Source: Gemmatimonas sp. UBA2094
GTDB taxonomy: Bacteria; Gemmatimonadota; Gemmatimonadetes; Gemmatimonadales; Gemmatimonadaceae
NCBI GenBank assembly: GCA_002331565.1
Contig: DCZC01000152.1
Span: 1 to 5,003, forward strand
Length of the DNA: 5,003 nucleotides
Direction of reading: 5' to 3'
The notes beneath the pieces were generated by a model. It searched no databases, was not told the origin of the DNA, and was given only the letters and a program-made list of their open reading frames with translations. The position numbers and the translations under genes are program-made. Position 1 is the first letter of the stretch. Each line of letters starts with the position of its first letter. This document shows, piece after piece, positions 4,269 to 5,003 of this stretch.

Positions 4269-5003
4269 TCAGCGCCGGACGGCCGTGAGCTCCGTGCGCT
4301 GCGTGATCTGCTGGGTACGCACGGGAGCGCCCGGCAGCCGTTCGGTGGCAGTGAGGGTGAGCGTGCCAGACCCCTCCAAACGCTCCACCGTGCCCCGCAG
4401 AGGCGCGATCTCGACCAGTTGCGACCCCTGAGCTGTTCCCGCCAGTTCGAGGGCCCTGAAGGCCGAACCGCCCTTCCCCTCAAGCCGCGAGGTCAGCTCC
4501 CGCCGCACCACCAGCCGGTCTTCCGCCAGCCGCTCGAGCCGGGAAACGATCGTCGTATACACCGTCAACGGAACACCACTGCGACAAATCAGCGCCACAA
4601 AGCTGTCTTTCCAGCGGTCTCCAGCCACAAGCCCGTTCGGCACCCGAACCAACAAATCGCGGGCCAGCGACGCCGCGCCAGCCTCCGGCCGGTCGCATTC
4701 GTTGATCAGCGGCGGACGCGTGGATATGCGCGTGAGCGTGCTGTCGAGGGTTCCCTCCAGCAACACCATGGCAGTCGACGAGGGCACCATTGCCCCGCGC
4801 TGCGCGCCGAAGCTGGTGCGGACGGTGAACGAATCCACCAGGCCGGTAGCCCGGAGTGCGCCTGACGGCTGCCGCTCCGCCGACCACGACACGAGGCCCG
4901 TGCTCTCTACGCCCTGCTCGTCAGTGGCGGCCCCTGTGACACCGCTGCCGGTCAACGTCCCCCGGGCCACCGACCGGACCCGCCACGTCGTCGTCGGCAG
5001 CCG
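4269..5003 (-). CDS. Uncharacterised, probably exported beta-rich protein, C-terminal 244 residues
   Basis: I do not recognise this gene. The frame is open from the right edge to TGA at 4271-4269, so the start lies outside the window. A GTG at 4970 is internal to the open frame and is not a supported start. The visible 244 residues have no transmembrane segment. They are rich in Gly, Thr, Ser, Leu and Arg in alternating patterns typical of beta strands. Similar strand motifs recur: ARGTLTGSG (13-21), LLEGTLDSTLTRIS (81-94) and RLEGSGTLTLTATERL (208-223). The only cysteines are C103 (in LINECDRP) and C140 (in VALICRSG), which could form a disulphide in an exported protein. The stretch VAGDRWKDSFVALICRSGVP (126-145) resembles a GDxWxD...C..G.P pattern that I associate with uncharacterised secreted proteins of Gemmatimonadota, recalled and not checked. 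It converges on dnaN. Function unknown. Confidence 0.75.
   Translation of the reverse strand, partial: RLPTTTWRVRSVARGTLTGSGVTGAATDEQGVESTGLVSWSAERQPSGALRATGLVDSFTVRTSFGAQRGAMVPSSTAMVLLEGTLDSTLTRISTRPPLINECDRPEAGAASLARDLLVRVPNGLVAGDRWKDSFVALICRSGVPLTVYTTIVSRLERLAEDRLVVRRELTSRLEGKGGSAFRALELAGTAQGSQLVEIAPLRGTVERLEGSGTLTLTATERLPGAPVRTQQITQRTELTAVRR

Noticed and set aside
4191..4865. Plus-strand ORF of 224 codons downstream of dnaN
   Set aside because: It runs through the hairpin cluster and opposite the better-composed minus-strand frame. Its product is rich in Arg, Pro, His and Gln without domain features.
1..5003. Search for CRISPR arrays, transposons, tRNA or rRNA genes and foreign islands
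   Set aside because: I saw no regularly spaced repeats, transposase-like ORFs, cloverleaf pattern or abrupt composition change beyond the origin-like gap.

Overview
This window is the conserved chromosomal dnaA/dnaN neighbourhood of a GC-rich bacterium, where the replication origin normally lies. Two gene blocks diverge from about position 1040-1330. On the minus strand the order is rpmH (ribosomal protein L34), rnpA (RNase P protein), yidD (membrane-insertion helper) and the first 62 codons of yidC (membrane insertase), which runs off the left edge. On the plus strand are dnaA (replication initiator) and dnaN (beta sliding clamp). Past dnaN, a minus-strand gene for an unrecognised protein enters from the right edge and converges on dnaN. 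The high GC, the gene order and the look of DnaA, DnaN and the last protein suggest Gemmatimonadota. That taxon is an inference from memory of similar proteins and was not tested.

Region by region: 1-188 is the yidC start. 246-500 is yidD and 503-796 is rnpA, whose conserved N-terminus seems to continue upstream to about 844 without a normal start codon. 873-1037 is rpmH, which is absent from a simple long-ORF view because it is short. 1038-1332 is the divergent control region, with a good rpmH promoter on the minus strand. It also has a plausible dnaA promoter that contains the only perfect DnaA box (TTATCCACA) in the window. 1333-2751 is dnaA. 2752-2984 is an origin-like intergenic region with a nested inverted repeat, a run of DnaA-trio-like triplets leading into the most A+T-rich stretch noted here, and a small palindrome. 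2985-4097 is dnaN. 4098-4268 holds three consecutive hairpins between the convergent genes. 4269-5003 is the unknown gene.

The genes cover initiation and processivity of DNA replication (DnaA, DnaN), ribosome assembly (L34), tRNA 5'-end maturation (RnpA) and inner-membrane protein insertion (YidC with YidD). Transcription diverges from the rpmH/dnaA gap, as expected if replication forks leave this locus and both blocks are read co-directionally with them. The core genes are ordinary. The points most worth a second look are the rnpA start, the possible origin-unwinding element before dnaN, the hairpin cluster after dnaN and the uncharacterised protein. I found no mobile element, CRISPR array, tRNA or rRNA, and no convincing sign of an entirely new system.
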